A stretch of DNA of 64,000 nt from Isoetes taiwanensis (taxonomy: Eukaryota > Streptophyta > Lycopodiopsida > Isoetales > Isoetaceae), in contig JAJEKV010000112.1 in assembly GCA_021234155.1 (NCBI GenBank), positions 1,699,287 through 1,763,286 on the forward strand, given 5' to 3'. Each line of letters starts with the position of its first letter. Within the stretch, counting starts at the first letter, position 1. Below the pieces are notes generated by a model. It was not told the origin of the DNA. It saw only the letters and a list, made by a program, of their open reading frames with translations, and did not search any database. Positions 10,770 through 22,496 of the stretch are shown here, in pieces. Made by a program: the position numbers and the translations under genes.

Positions 10770-11848
10770 AACTGTTGACGTATGTGGAGCTATACACCAA
10801 CAACCACAATACTATTTCCCTTTTGCTAAAACTATCTTAGGGTCAATGCAGTTAAGAGGATTACTGGTCCATTAGCAGTAAAGCTGACAGGATAATAATG
10901 GTTTTATAAGACATTAGCACAGCTCCTTCTATCAAACATTCTGAAATTTGATGAACCAAACTTATAACTCGCATTCAACAACAGATAATTAAGCTGCATC
11001 TGCTTTAGGATGTCATGATTCTTTGCATCTCTACTTAATCTTGTCAAAGGAAATACAATAAAAAGCAAGGTACAACTGGCTCATTTCCAAACCAGAGCAG
11101 AGGCTTATATTCATTCAACAGCATTTTCTCTCTCCTCTCTCTTTTTCCCCTCTCTCTCTCTTTCAGCTCTTGTCTCTCTCTCCTCTCTCCTCTCTCTTCA
11201 TTCCTCATACAATGATATAGCATGGAGGTTGCTCATGGCCTTGTCCATCTCCTTTCTTGGGATCTTGTGTGTGTTGTCTTTTGCAATGTGAGAACTTGGA
11301 TAAACATAATAGATTAATAGAACAAATTACATTATTGAACAGAATACATAGGCCCAGAAGAAATGTATTCACCGAAATGAATTAACAAGTAATAAGCTAA
11401 CAGATATGAAATGTATCAAGTAAGAAAATGTATCAACAAGTAATGAGCTCCAAATGAGCACTGCATCTCTGTTGTATGTTAATAGTAAAAAATATTTTAC
11501 ACATTCATTAACAGAAATTTGTCACATACATCCCTAAAAATTGTGAAGCCAAATTGAATCCTTCATTCCAGCAAACTTGAGTCGGCCTTCAAACTTGTTA
11601 GAAATAAATTTACAGAGCCATTAGAAAGAAAAGAAGCTTTTAATGAAAATACATATATTAGCTTATATTAACAAGTATTGCATTACAAAAAAGACAATTT
11701 TTCGCTGATCTGATTCTACAAAAAGCCATATGGTTGTTTCATATCATACATGTTACTCGAAAAAAAAAAAAAAAAAACTTAAGAACAATAAAAAAAAAGG
11801 TAATCCGGAAGCAGACAGGTTATCAAAAACAAAGAGCCAAAGAAGACA
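10770..11848. other. Non-coding stretch with a pyrimidine-rich tract
   Basis: No supported gene. A CT-rich, imperfect microsatellite lies at about 11128-11200, and an A-run near 11760-11777. Confidence 0.5.
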
Positions 11849-12100
11849 TCAGGTAGGGCAGTTTTTGCATTCAGCTCTTGGGATTTTAACCTTCCATGGG
11901 CACCATCTCCCATGATGCTTGACATGTATAAGCTTTACATGCGCTCTCTGCTTGAAGGGAGCTTGCTCATCCCATGCAACCAGTTCTGGCTCAAGAAACA
12001 CATTTTCCATAGTCCAGTAGCCGAGAATCATTATCTGGCTTACACTTGCATGAAAACTCTGATGTTGGAGCTCTTCAACTTCCTTAAGCCTTGCCATCAT
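11849..12100 (-). CDS. Possible exon of unknown protein
   Basis: An 83-codon minus-strand frame with soluble, aromatic-rich sequence (GYWTMENVFLEPELVAWDEQ) ending in a Cys-containing tail. I do not recognise a domain. It lies between the trihelix-like pseudogene and the fragment at 10280-10769, all on the minus strand, and could be a middle exon of the same gene. Confidence 0.25.
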   Translation of the reverse strand: MMARLKEVEELQHQSFHASVSQIMILGYWTMENVFLEPELVAWDEQAPFKQRAHVKLIHVKHHGRWCPWKVKIPRAECKNCPT

Positions 12101-12439
12101 GCAAAACTCGTAATGAATTCAGAAGCACAGGAATCGAGACACAATTATGGAATTTCAAAAGACAGGCGTACGATATCAAGCTATAAATTCTGAACAAAGG
12201 AATATTACTGCCCCATTCATTAAGATTCTTTCCCATTCGCATAGATCCTATCTAAGATTAAGTGTTTTATTCATTCAACCCCAAAATTGAAGGGGTCAAT
12301 TATTGATCACTTCCATTGACGTGTTTCCAATAGTAGAACAAGACAGTCCTGTCCTAACTAACTTGCAGAAGAACAAAAAAAACTGAAAGCAACAGCAAAA
12401 AAAAAATGAGAAGAGTACCTTAGATTTTGGGATTAGTTA

Positions 12440-13346
12440 GTCTGTTTCGAAGCAGCAAGCTTTGCAATCTCCAGAAGAGTGTCCTTTATCATCTGGTAGA
12501 TGCTTTCTATCATATGGCCATGGATTGAGCAAATTTTAAAGTGTTGGCTAATCTCATTGACTCTAATTCTCTGATCAGTTCATGTTTCTTAATGGATTCT
12601 TCTTTCATGAAATCTGCATGTACTTGGAGTGTCTTTGCTTGAATTTTTTTCTGGGCCACTTGAGTTATCTTTGCTTCTATTTCTTTCATTAGCAACAGGA
12701 CTAACAGGATTGTCCTCTGCAAAGTTTACAACCTCTTCTTCCACAAAAGATTCATTAGTTGCAATTATCTCATAGAAAGCATCAGACATAAATGTGTTCG
12801 GGTACATTTTGGCATCTTCAAATGCCTATGCTCCAAATTCCCCATCATCTCTTGCACTAGGAATGTCCTTCTCATTAGTTACTCCATGTTTTAAGCTCTT
12901 CCATGACATCAAACCATAGCCAGGTAGATGGCTTATCACCTGTTCTCTTGGGTGCTTCTTTCTCATCCCTTCTCAACTGCCTTAATTCTTCCAGACCATG
13001 AACTGTGGCTTGCAATTTCATCATAGTGGCTTGAAGAAAGATTAATACTTCCATTATTGTGTACCTTATACTCCTTCATCAGTGCAAGCATGGTAGAAAT
13101 TGCATTGTCTGACCAATCTACAGGTGTTTTCCTCTTTTTGACCGGTTACGAGCAACAGAACTACTTTCGTGCACAACCATGGACAAATCATTTGGTCTCG
13201 GATTGTACCTCAGCTAATTTATCTTCTGGCTGATCCCTTTTCTTCCCCCTGAGATTGCACTTCGAAACCCTAGAAGGCTTGGAATTTATCTCTATTACAA
13301 CAGATTGTGAAACCGATCCAGGCATCCTCTTATTTCTTAGAGCCAT
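12440..13346 (-). pseudogene. Trihelix / Myb-SANT-like DNA-binding protein pseudogene
   Basis: An ATG at 13346 opens a basic N-terminus that runs 51 codons to a stop. After frameshifts, a second piece reads VKKRKTPVDWSDNAISTMLA then HYDEIA (about 13140-12970), the first and second helices of a trihelix/Myb-SANT-like domain. A further shift leads to RTGDKPSTWLWFDVMEELKT (about 12930), the usual third part with its conserved Trp. From 12807 to 12510 comes an acidic linker and a coiled coil (KEIEAKITQVAQKKIQAKTL), as in the C-terminus of this class. At least three frame changes break the chain. Such proteins are transcription factors or Harbinger-transposon partners; I cannot tell which this was. 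Confidence 0.55.
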
Positions 13347-13894
13347 CATTAGGGATTTTTTGAGATCATAAAAGGGCTTTCTAAGAACTACTGACTAAGC
13401 TATATGAACTACCAATCAAAAAATAGAACTGGTAATCCAGTCAGCAAAACAGTTATAACTAATTTACTGGATCACATTTTTTAGCATAAGTGTTAATAGA
13501 AAAGTCCTAATGAGCTCTTGTTTGGTGCAATTGATAGATCTCATTGAGATCTTTTCAATCTTGGTCATTTACATATCTTTTAGCCCCATAGGATAGTAAA
13601 AAATGTTAAAAACAACATCTTTTGGAGTTTTGACAATCACAAGTGGTTAAAATATGTGCAAAGCGCCTAACATTGGAAAGATCTCAATGAGATCTATCTA
13701 TTACACTAAACGAGAGTTTATTTGGACTTTTCTATCAACAATTATGCTAAAAAATATGATCTAGTGAGTTAATTATAACAGTTTTGCTGGCTGGACCCGT
13801 CAGGCTCTGATTTCTGATTGGTAGTTCATTTATCTTCATTTGACTTAGTTGGCATGTTTTGAAGGCCCTTTTGTAATCTCAAAAAAACCCTAAT
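13347..13894. mobile_element. Foldback (long inverted repeat) element
   Basis: Two arms of roughly 220 bp (13347-13566 and 13676-13894) are inverted copies at clearly recognisable similarity, separated by a ~110-bp spacer. The outer ends read ATTAGGG...TTTTTTGAGAT in both arms, and the inner part shares the small palindrome GATCTCATTGAGATC. No coding content. It resembles a MITE or foldback element, or an inverted duplication. It starts exactly at the first codons of the trihelix-like pseudogene. I see no clear target duplication. Confidence 0.7.
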
Positions 13895-14280
13895 GTTTTT
13901 TGGTCCTTGGGGGAACCAAAGGCTTCGCAGCAACTGGCAAAGAGGATCTGGTTGCCTTTGCCATGATCTTGAGCCTCTATAACCTAATTTACGAGGCAAG
14001 AATGAATTCACCAAGGCGATAACAGAGTGGCTATTACCAAATAATTCTACAAATTCAAGTGAAGAAGGGCAAGAAGTACTTATCGGATTGCCAATGGACG
14101 CGATTACAATGCTTGAAGGGAAGAATTTGGATCTTCAGTTCTTGGAGCTTGCTCAGCTTGACCAGGGACTGGAATTAAGGTCAAAATTTCCGGCCTCCAA
14201 AATTTCTCTCCAAAAATTTTACGGGTCGTTGTCCTTCACGGCCATTGTTGTAATGGAAACGTCCTTCTGAAGAAATCTCT

Positions 14281-15134
14281 TTGGCAGCAATATGGAAAGA
14301 ACTAATTGCATTCCGGCAGGAGTCAGCAATGAGAGAGGATAAACTCATGATGAAAATTCGTAGTCTCAAGACAGAAAACGAAGCATTGAGGGCAAGTCTT
14401 CAACAAATCAGGGAAGAAATTGATGTGGTAAAATCAGATATCAGGGATTTACAAGCAACAAAAGGGGAAGATGAAGAGTCTGATCAAAGGGCAGCAGAAA
14501 TAGCAGACCTAAAACATGACTTTGAAGATTATGTGGAGATGCAGGAGAGAAAACAAAGGGCTTTGAATATTCGCATAGTAGTATGAAGAAACGAAGGCTG
14601 TGGTCTCTAAATTCTTGGAGGAAGAAACGCAGCTGGATGTAGCTAGACTGATAGACGCATTCCATATTGGCAAAAAAGAACATGGAACAAGACATATTTT
14701 GGTGAAGTTCGCAAATATAGAAGACCATTTCCAAGTGCTCAAGCAAAGACATACTCTAAAAGGAAAAAACAGGAAATGATGAAATTCAAAGAAGCAAAAA
14801 TGAATAATCAAAAAGTGAAGACTAATCAGAAAGTGAAGTGGTTTAAGGGAAAAACAGTAATAGGTACTTGCAGGAGTCTGATCAAAGGGCAACAGAAATA
14901 GCAGACCTAAAACATGCCTTTGAGGAATATGTGGAGATGCAGGAGAGAAAACAAAGGGCTTTGAATATTCGCATAGGAGGATCGGCTAAGAAAGAAAATG
15001 AAGAAACGAAGGCTATGGTCTCTAAATTCTTAGAGGAAGAAATGCAGCTGGCTGGAGTTAGATTGAACAGACACATTCCATATTGGCAAAAAAGAACATG
15101 GAACAAGACATATCTTGGTGAAGTTCGCAAATAG
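14281..15134 (+). pseudogene. LINE-1 ORF1 (coiled coil, RNA-binding), internally duplicated
   Basis: The frame from 14281 reads as long coiled coil (MREDKLMMKIRSLKTENEAL) and then EMQERKQRALNIRI, the start of an L1-ORF1p-type RNA-binding domain. It breaks at 14584. The second copy of the duplicated segment (from 14874) restores RALNIRIGGSAKKENEETKA and SKFLEEEMQLAG. An L1-type ORF1 protein binds LINE RNA in a ribonucleoprotein. An upstream piece at about 14000-14270 may be its N-terminus. Confidence 0.6.
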
Positions 15135-15270
15135 AGAAGACCGTTTCCAAGTGCTCAAGCAAAGACATACTCTAAAAGGAAAAAAACAGGAAATGACGAA
15201 ATTCAAAGAAGCAAAAATGAATAATCAAAAAGTGAAGTGGTTTAAGGGAAAAACAGTAATTGAATAGGTA
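14478..15270 (+). repeat. Tandem duplication (396 bp) inside LINE-1 ORF1
   Basis: GAGTCTGATCAAAGGGCA starts at 14478 and again at 14874. The two copies run in parallel to the shared ACAGTAAT...GGTACTTGC boundary near 14870 and 15270. Copy 1 has lost a short stretch, including the GGATCGGCTAAG word seen in copy 2, which destroys its frame. Confidence 0.85.
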
Positions 15271-15279
15271 CTTGCGGGA

Positions 15280-16100
15280 GGCCTTCGAATAGCGGTCTGG
15301 AACATAAACTGATTAACAATTGATAAAGTCCTGAGTATGCATTAGATGACATTGACATAATCTGTTTTGTGGAGACAAAGGAGCATGATCTATATGCTCT
15401 TCCAGATATTGAAGGCTTTGACATGATATATTCAACCTGTAACAAAAGATTCCGAGATAAAGATATGGGAAATGGGGGAATAGCTTGTTTTGCGAGACCG
15501 ATCTATAAAGATTTGATCTGTGGCATAAGAAAAGATCAGCATTGTCAATATATATGGTTGGAAATAAAAGGAAATCAGACTTTGTACTATATGGCAGTGT
15601 GTTATTTTGCCCCAAAACAAAAGAAGATTTACAAAGAAACAGAGACCTCTGATGACGATCTATTCTTTGCACTAGAATAGGATGTCGTGGACTTTCAGGA
15701 GAGAGGCAACGTGATTTTGACAGGAGATTTTAATGGTAGAACAAATAATCTACAAGCCACTGCATTCACAGAGGATAGGGATCCATTATGGTTAATGTCT
15801 ATGGATGACGAGGAACAAGAGCTATCCGGCAGGAAGCGGATATCAAAAGATGCAATAATCACAAAGACAGGTAGACAAATTTTGAGCTTGTGCAGTAGTG
15901 CAAATCTGGTGGTTTGCAATGGGCTAAGCCGATTTCCAAATACCAGAAAGAATACTTGCAGGGAGAGGAGCACGGTTGATTACTTAGCAATATCGGAAGA
16001 ATCCATGGAAGATCTCACTAATTTTGTAGTAAGTGATGAAGAAATAGAATCAGATCATTGCCCTCTATTTTTCAGCCTGCAAGTAGAACACCCTGATAAG
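15280..16100 (+). pseudogene. LINE-1 endonuclease domain
   Basis: Pieces of an apurinic/apyrimidinic endonuclease-type domain in order: GLRIAVWNIN at about 15280, CFVETKEHDLYALPDIEGFD near 15360-15425, GDFNGRTNN at 15724, TVDYLAISEE near 15975 and SDHCPLFFSLQ near 16050. The last carries the catalytic His. The enzyme nicks target DNA so that reverse transcription can prime. Stops at about 15311 and 15678 break the frame. Confidence 0.75.
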
Positions 16101-16251
16101 ATACCATTGCTACCATTACCAGGTACAAGAAAATATTTACTGAAGTCTCATTTACAAATACAATTCCACTATTGCGTTGAACACAAAGTTGCATGCTTAT
16201 CCTGGGATGGAGAGTTAGATGTGCTAACTAGTCAATTGCATAACATCTTAG

Positions 16252-17774
16252 ATGATTCTGCAAGGGAAATATTTATACCACAGAGAGCCAGAAAGGGTTT
16301 ACCATGCAAATCCTGGTTTGATCAAGATTGCCAGATGGCCAAAGCAAACTAGAAAAGAAGTGATGCAACCCAGAAGGCAGTACAAACGAGTAGTGCATAA
16401 TAAGAAGAGATTGTTTATAAAGAATAAACAACTTCTTTGCTGGCGTTATTTGGAGGAGCCAAAGCTTTTTGCGAACGGTCTTAAGAGACACAAAGAAGAA
16501 GCCATACCTCTGGCAGTGCAGGATTTGTGGCAGCATGTAGTAAATTTGTATCATAATGCTGAGATACCAGTTGAAGAAGATAACAGAAAATCAGATTTGG
16601 TGATCACAACTGAAGAAATAGCAGCAGGCATCTCTTCATTAGCGAATGGCAACGCACAGGATCATATGGGCTTGTGTGTAGAACATTTGAAATGGGCATG
16701 CCCTACAATTCATCCCCTTTTGATAAAAATGTTTAATATGGCAGTAGCACATGGGTTCCCATTAGATTGGTGTCAGAATAGGGTGGTTCCAGTATATAAA
16801 GGTGGCATGAGAAAGGATGTCAACAATTATCGAACTATTTTGGTTAGTAGCTTGTTCTAAAAACTCTTTTCCACAATTCTAGAGAAGAAGATGAGTGTTT
16901 GGGCAGAATATAATCATAAACGGGTAGAGGCACAGGCTGGTTTTAGAGCAGGAAGATCTACCTTAGATCATTTGCTAGTATTGAAGACGACATTCGATCA
17001 TGTAAAAGGTTCAACAAAACCGGCCTATATGACAATTGTAGACTTCAAAAAAGTCTTCGATAGGGTGCCGAGAGACCAACTATAGGAGAGATTGAAAAAG
17101 TTAGATGTGCCACAGGATATCAGAGAGGCGGTCAGGGTGCTTTATAAAAAAGTGTTAGTACAACTATCTCAACCGTTTTCCTTGAGCATCTCAGATTGTA
17201 TAGAAAGTAATATTGGGGTTAAGCAGGGATGCCCGCTATCCCCCACGTTATTTGGTTCGTTCATTGACGGCTTGGAAGAATGGCATCATGATAATTGCCC
17301 TTGGGGGGATGCATGGATATGTGATTCAATTGTTAATATATGATGATGATGTAGTCATCTTTGCAGGCTCTATAAAAACACATGCAAAAGCATTTGGATG
17401 GATTGGCAGCCTTCTGTGAACAAACAGGTATGCAGTTAAATCTGGAGAAAACAAGTATCATGACAGTAGGAGTATTGAAGCAAGAACCCGTTTTCAGATA
17501 TAAAGGGAGTGTGGTGGATATGTGTGATTTATACAAATACCTAGGTTTTGTTTTTAGCAGGAACCACAGATGGAATGCATGTATTAGTCAACGGGTTGAT
17601 GGAGGACACAAAGCTTTGTATGCACTTCAAAGTATGTGTAGGAGATCACATCTTAGGTCTTGGCATCTTAAGGTAAGGCTCTTTCAGTCTTTGGTAATGT
17701 CGTACTATATGGATGTGAGATTTGGGGGGCAAGTCTCCCACAATGCTTGTGGGAGGACATTGAGCAAATATTAA
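16252..17774 (+). pseudogene. LINE-1 reverse transcriptase domain (catalytic box reads YDDD)
   Basis: RT blocks in order: VVPVYKGGMRKDVNNYRTI near 16785, AQAGFRAGRSTLDHLL near 16930, DFKKVFDRVPRDQL near 17043, GVKQGCPLSPTLF near 17215, LIYDDDVVIF near 17338 and LNLEKTSIMTVG near 17440. The expected (Y/F)ADD box is YDDD here. Stops at 16858 and 17083 and a frameshift near 17330 make it non-functional. Confidence 0.8.
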
Positions 17775-18012
17775 AGAAGTTCCTAAGATTAGAATTAGGT
17801 GTTAAATCTCAAACACCATATCCCATGATGTTGGCAGAGAGTGGGCTTATGTCTCTAGAGGGGGAAGCACTTCTTATATGTATTCTTTATATTAAGAAGG
17901 TACAGGACATGGTCTAAGACTTCCGCATAAAGCTTTGATGGATAGTAAAGAGAAAGGGTTGTTCAAGGATGTCATGAAATGGCTTGATAAATGGGATATG
18001 ACCTAGGACGAA

Positions 18013-18534
18013 GTGTCTTTAGTGGACTCAGATTTGAGAACATGGCTATCTTCAAGAATTCATAGGAAGATGTGGTCACAACCAAAGACTAAGATGATTT
18101 TATATAAGCAGAATATTAATCCTAAACTAGAACAAGCAGGTCATTTGAGTAGGCACACTATATGTAGGATGCGTTTGAGTTCACATTATTTGAGGATTGA
18201 GGTGGGAAGATGGGGTCATATTGTTCCAAGAGACCAAAGATATTGTCAAATATGTGATACAGATCAGGTGGAAGATGAGGATCATGCATTACTCCGATGC
18301 AAAGCATATGAGATGTTGTGTGATGAATATGGAATTTACTTTGATGATCTTCAAACACTTTTTGCCCTAGATGGTGACATTCTAGGGAAATATCTGATAG
18401 AATTCCTTAGCTACAGGGAGTCTTGCATGGATGCTCTTCGAGTAATTGATATGGTAGACTTAGACAATGTGAGCGAGAGCGAGGAGCTAGATGAGGATTC
18501 AGAAACTCATCTATTATTTTATGATGATGTTTAA
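18013..18534 (+). pseudogene. LINE-1 C-terminal Cys/His region
   Basis: A 173-codon frame after the RT, separated from it by stops. It carries the pattern C-x2-C-x8-H-x4-C (CQICDTDQVEDEDHALLRC), a zinc-knuckle-like element common at the C-terminus of many LINE polyproteins. The tail is acidic (Glu/Asp/Ser) and ends at TAA 18532-18534. Confidence 0.65.
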
Positions 18535-18578
18535 ACAATATTTGTCTAATAGGCCCTTAAGCCTCCCATAGACATAAT

Positions 18579-18581
<3 letters not shown>

Positions 18582-18655
<74 letters not shown>

Positions 18656-18675
18656 CTCTCTCTCGCTCTCTCGCT

Positions 18676-18733
<58 letters not shown>
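18582..18733 (+). repeat. (CT)n microsatellite at the LINE-1 3' end
   Basis: About 150 bp of CT dinucleotides with a few CG interruptions around 18652-18680. It begins right after the GACATAATAAA end of LINE-1. Confidence 0.98.
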
Positions 18734-18737
<4 letters not shown>

Positions 18738-20070
18738 CGATAATTTGTGGAGTTAGAATAAAAACCACATTTTTGTTAAACCTTGGCACTACAGTAAGAG
18801 CCATTACAGGCCTAAATCACAGTTAATTTGAACCCATATCCAAGTTATATATATTGATGTGCTCACCATTTGATGTATTAAAAACATTTTACTGTTTAAC
18901 CCAAGTGAGCCAAGTCCCTGCCCTTATTAAAAACCATAGTCATACACTTATTAAAAAAAAGGCAATATCTTAGAATTATCCCTACAAAAATAAAAAACTT
19001 TAGATTTAAGCATCTGCATCCTATCACAATCCAAAGACCATAGGTATAAGCAAAAGCCTTCATGCCTAAGCCTAAGTATCACTCAAATATATAGCTATGC
19101 AATTGTTTACAAATAAAAAAAATCCTACCTCCAACCGTAGGATAAGTGTGGCCCAATTACTGTGTTTGCAGGGGAATATTTATTTGGATCCCTACCAACA
19201 CAGTTGGGGTCCTACCCTTACCCGATTAATAACGTCTGAAGCTAAAAATTAGAGAAAATAATGCATTTTAAAAAGGTTCAAGACTTGCTGTACCTTAAGA
19301 GAATGTTGCAATTATGTGCATCATGATCAACTTGTCAAATTTGAGCCCTGGAAAATTGTTGTTACATATGTAGCTTGTGATCCTTCTCTTTAGACCTCGA
19401 AGATCAAATCCATTATTTGTGAAGCATTTAATCAATTTCTTAATGCCAGTAGCCGCCTTGAGAGGATATATACCTCCGACATTAATGAACTACAAAATTC
19501 CTTGTAGTTTTCATAGGAATCAAAGAATCAGTCGAGTGGCATCATAAGACATAAAGCCAAGTGGCATCGTGTCAAGTCATACCTTGGGCCGAATGGCAAG
19601 AGCAAGGTATTGGCCAAGTGGCATATTTTTTTACACTTAGAAACAGTAATATGTAACAACTAGAATATCACTGAATAAATCACTAAGCAGCATGCAAATT
19701 CTTACTTGACACTTTATTGCATATAGCCAAATGCTGATTTCATTTCTATAGTTTGTTGTATCTTGTTCCATTTGTATCAGTACCTCCAGATGAGCCAACT
19801 CTACGCTTTAGCCAGCCACATACATGTCACACATGTCATCAAAGACTTTTGTAATCTTGTCAAAGTCCACCCCAGCTTTGTTAATCATTGAAAAAGTACC
19901 AATTCATTGAATACATCCCAAATGCAAGATAATGAATTTTGCAAACTGTCAAATGCAACTTATTAGTTATCCCATAAACTTTGAGACAATTCAACACAGC
20001 AGATCACTTGAGTTTAAGATCCCAATGACACTGGTATAACCAATGATCAGAAATTCCTAAAAACCCAGTC
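18734..20070. other. Non-coding stretch
   Basis: No gene recognised. The word TAGCTATGCAATTGTTTA at about 19091 recurs at 22508, next to the TRIM-like element, so parts are dispersed repeat. Confidence 0.5.
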
Positions 20071-22070
20071 CACGCTAGCCTTAGCAACAACTAGCCATGA
20101 CATCTACCCAGGTCATGGCATCTACCCAGGTCCCTGCGGTAGTCTTATCTGCCCATACTAGGAAATTAATCCATGATGGCACCGAGTTCTCAATCATCAA
20201 GTATTTAGCTCATAACCCAGTCAAATCCATGTTTTAAATTAGATCCAATTCCTAATTAACTATGCACCACTATATTATACACATGTCATAAACCATTGTC
20301 GATCAGATTTTTAAAGGCCACAAGCATGGTAACATCCAGCCTAGTTTCTGCATGTTTACATTAGTCATTATGCATACACATGTGGAAATGACCACCTTAC
20401 TGTTTATAATTAGCACTCAGCCATTGCCAGCCTTATTGTATACATCTTTACTCAACCTGTGTGTCTACATAAAAAATAGAAATATTTTGAAATAAAACTT
20501 GGATCATGTCATTACAATATTTGACAAAGGCTAAAGAGATTCCCGAGGGATTCAAAACCAGAAATATATTATTGTACTTCTGCCATAATGGCCAGCATAA
20601 CTGTAAACCATAAATTTGCCCTATCAGAAAGGCGCAAATATCCTTAAGTCATAGCAAAAATGATTGTATTGTATGATGCTTTTAGAAAATCTATATATTT
20701 GTTTAGCTAAATACATAGAAATAAGACACTACTACAACTAAAAGTAAAATGTAGTTGTTCTTCCCTTAAAAAACTCAGTGGTAGCAACTCCATATGAGCC
20801 TGATTCCATGAGTACTCCATAGTTAATCTTTCCTTTACAGCTAAATCATGAAATTGAAAGCAAAAGGACAACAATAAGAGGAGAAACATGTATCTGCAGC
20901 CAAACAACACAACATTAGCATAAGAATGGTAATGAGTGAAGGGCAAAAAGGTACATTAGGTTTCTCAGCTCTTCGCTGATCATCTATTGTGGCCTTCTTG
21001 CCCTCAAATCAATACCAGTTGAAAGAAGATCAAAAGAAATTAACTATCTAAGAAGCTCCAAGCCTAGTATAAATAGGAGAGGCGAGGAAAGGCATCCCCA
21101 TCCAAGGAATGTCGGTTCTATTGCTAACACAATAGAACCGTGGCATTATTTAGAACCAAGTGGAAGAGCATTTATACCTTACTATTATGCCACAACAGAC
21201 CTAGAACCGTGACTAAATATGCAAGAGATTAAGGGTATACATGCATTATAATGCAATAACTGGAGGTTCAACCCAGAATATCCATACAATATCAAAGCAC
21301 TAGGCTTATGTTCAACTTTCAAATTGCTGTCATGTACCTTTCAGAACCAACTGTATACAACAACAAGAAGAAATACCATGGTTATTTCAAAGAAAGAAGA
21401 TGATTATAAGAGGTTAAAGGAACCCGAACAGAGAAAGACCTTGCATCCTTATGCAAGAAACTGAAGCAAAGAATTTTGAGCTAAAATACGTTTATAGCTT
21501 AACCAAACCTGAATATTCTCAAGTTCACCTTCAAGGTCGTGTGTCTGGGACAGTATTCTTGAAGCAAGATCCAACTTGTTTGCTTCCATTGCCCATATAT
21601 TTCCATTTGTGCCAAGGGCGTTTAATGCCAGCATTTCTCTCAGTATTCATATCTACTTTCTCTAATTCATTGATCTCCAGGCAAACCGGGAATAGCAGGA
21701 AGCCGAGTAAACATCTGTATCATATTCATCTGGACAATCAAACGTCTCGTACAGTATATATCACCAGGGGATTTACTCCCACCCATTGCTTGTAGCAATA
21801 ACAATCATTTGATTCCGGCATGTAGACTTGCCAACTCCACCGAAATCTTAAACCTAGGTCATAGCATAGATTTACACTCCATGTCTAAGGCCTATAGAAT
21901 CAAATAAGTTTCTAGTTGTGGCCATAGTTATGTCAGAATACCACACCTCGAACACCAGCCACTGCATCAGAATTAGACGTTTTGCACAGAATCCCTTACC
22001 ACTGTGGTGCTTAGTCAGGATTAATGGTCGTGGACCCAGCCTTCCTCGTGTAGAGTGTCTCCATAGTTCG
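20071..22070 (+). repeat. Large dispersed repeat R2, copy A (with 1-kb extra segment)
   Basis: 20071-20750 and 21805-22070 together match the reverse complement of 47680-48517. Copy A has an extra 1054-bp block (20751-21804) not present in the other copy. Shared landmarks include the start CACGCTAGCCTTAGCAACA, the CTCATAACC...GTCAAATC region near 20210 and GATTCCGGCATGTAGACTTG near 21811. A ~19-bp word (CATCTACCCAGGTC) is duplicated near 20100-20130. The repeat type is unknown; no transposase or RT motif is visible. Confidence 0.75.
21449..21634 (-). CDS. Possible exon inside the extra segment of R2-A
   Basis: A short minus-strand frame (MLALNALGTNGNIWAMEANK ...) with coding-like composition, lying in the block absent from R2-B. 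It may be a host-gene exon on the minus strand together with the candidate exons near 22.7-23.1 kb and 26.0 kb. No domain is recognised. Confidence 0.2.
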   Translation of the reverse strand: MLALNALGTNGNIWAMEANKLDLASRILSQTHDLEGELENIQVWLSYKRILAQNSLLQFLA

Positions 22071-22076
22071 TCAGCA

Positions 22077-22496
22077 TGTACCTAACGTTCCTAACCAACA
22101 TGCCCTTAACCAACTGGGCAAAACCGTCTAGACATTTATGAGTAGTCACTTCTATCCATTTATGTCGGTGTCTCAGGAACCGCGACACCAAGATCCACTC
22201 GAGCGGTCTCCATGGTCTGTTACAATCTCTCCCACTAGAACTATGCTCGTCCTCGAGCATCACAGACCAAGTCATGACCTACCTTCCAACGGTATCCGAG
22301 TCATACTTGCCCCCATGGAGACTCGAACTCGAGCCCTACTCTAATACCAAATGTAACGTTCCTAACTGACATGCCCTTAATCAACTAGACAAAACCGTCT
22401 AGACGTTTATGAGTAGTCGCTTCTACCCATTTATGCCGGTGTCTCGGAAACGCGACACCAAGATCCACTCGAGCGGTCTCCGATGGGTCCATTACA
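22077..22496 (-). mobile_element. TRIM-like miniature LTR retrotransposon (~420 bp)
   Basis: Two ~145-bp direct repeats, 22352-22496 and 22077-22224, each with TGTA...TTACA-type ends on the plus strand. Read on the minus strand, the right copy is the 5' LTR. Directly after it comes TTTGGTATTAGAGTAG, close to the plant Met-tRNA primer-binding site TGGTATCAGAGC. Just before the other repeat is the purine-rich CTAGTGGGAGAGAT, a plausible polypurine tract. The interior (~125 bp) is non-coding. The left LTR has a CCTA insertion. No clear 5-bp target duplication, possibly because it abuts repeat R2. Confidence 0.7.

Larger units (their letters stand above)
13980..18582 (+). mobile_element. LINE-1: non-LTR retrotransposon, plus strand, decayed
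   Basis: In order: ORF1-like coiled coil, apurinic-type endonuclease, reverse transcriptase and a C-terminal Cys/His segment, all plus strand and broken by stops and frameshifts. The C-terminal RYCQICDTDQVEDEDHALLRC resembles the Cys-rich tail of the other four LINEs in this window, but the protein is clearly a different subfamily. The 5' end is approximate. The 3' end runs into a (CT)n tract instead of poly(A). Confidence 0.85.

Noticed and set aside
18514-18804. Open frame of Arg-Glu repeats
   Set aside because: Translation of the (CT)n tract on the other strand; the same applies to 47250-47831 and 47489-47728 over the (GA)n tract.
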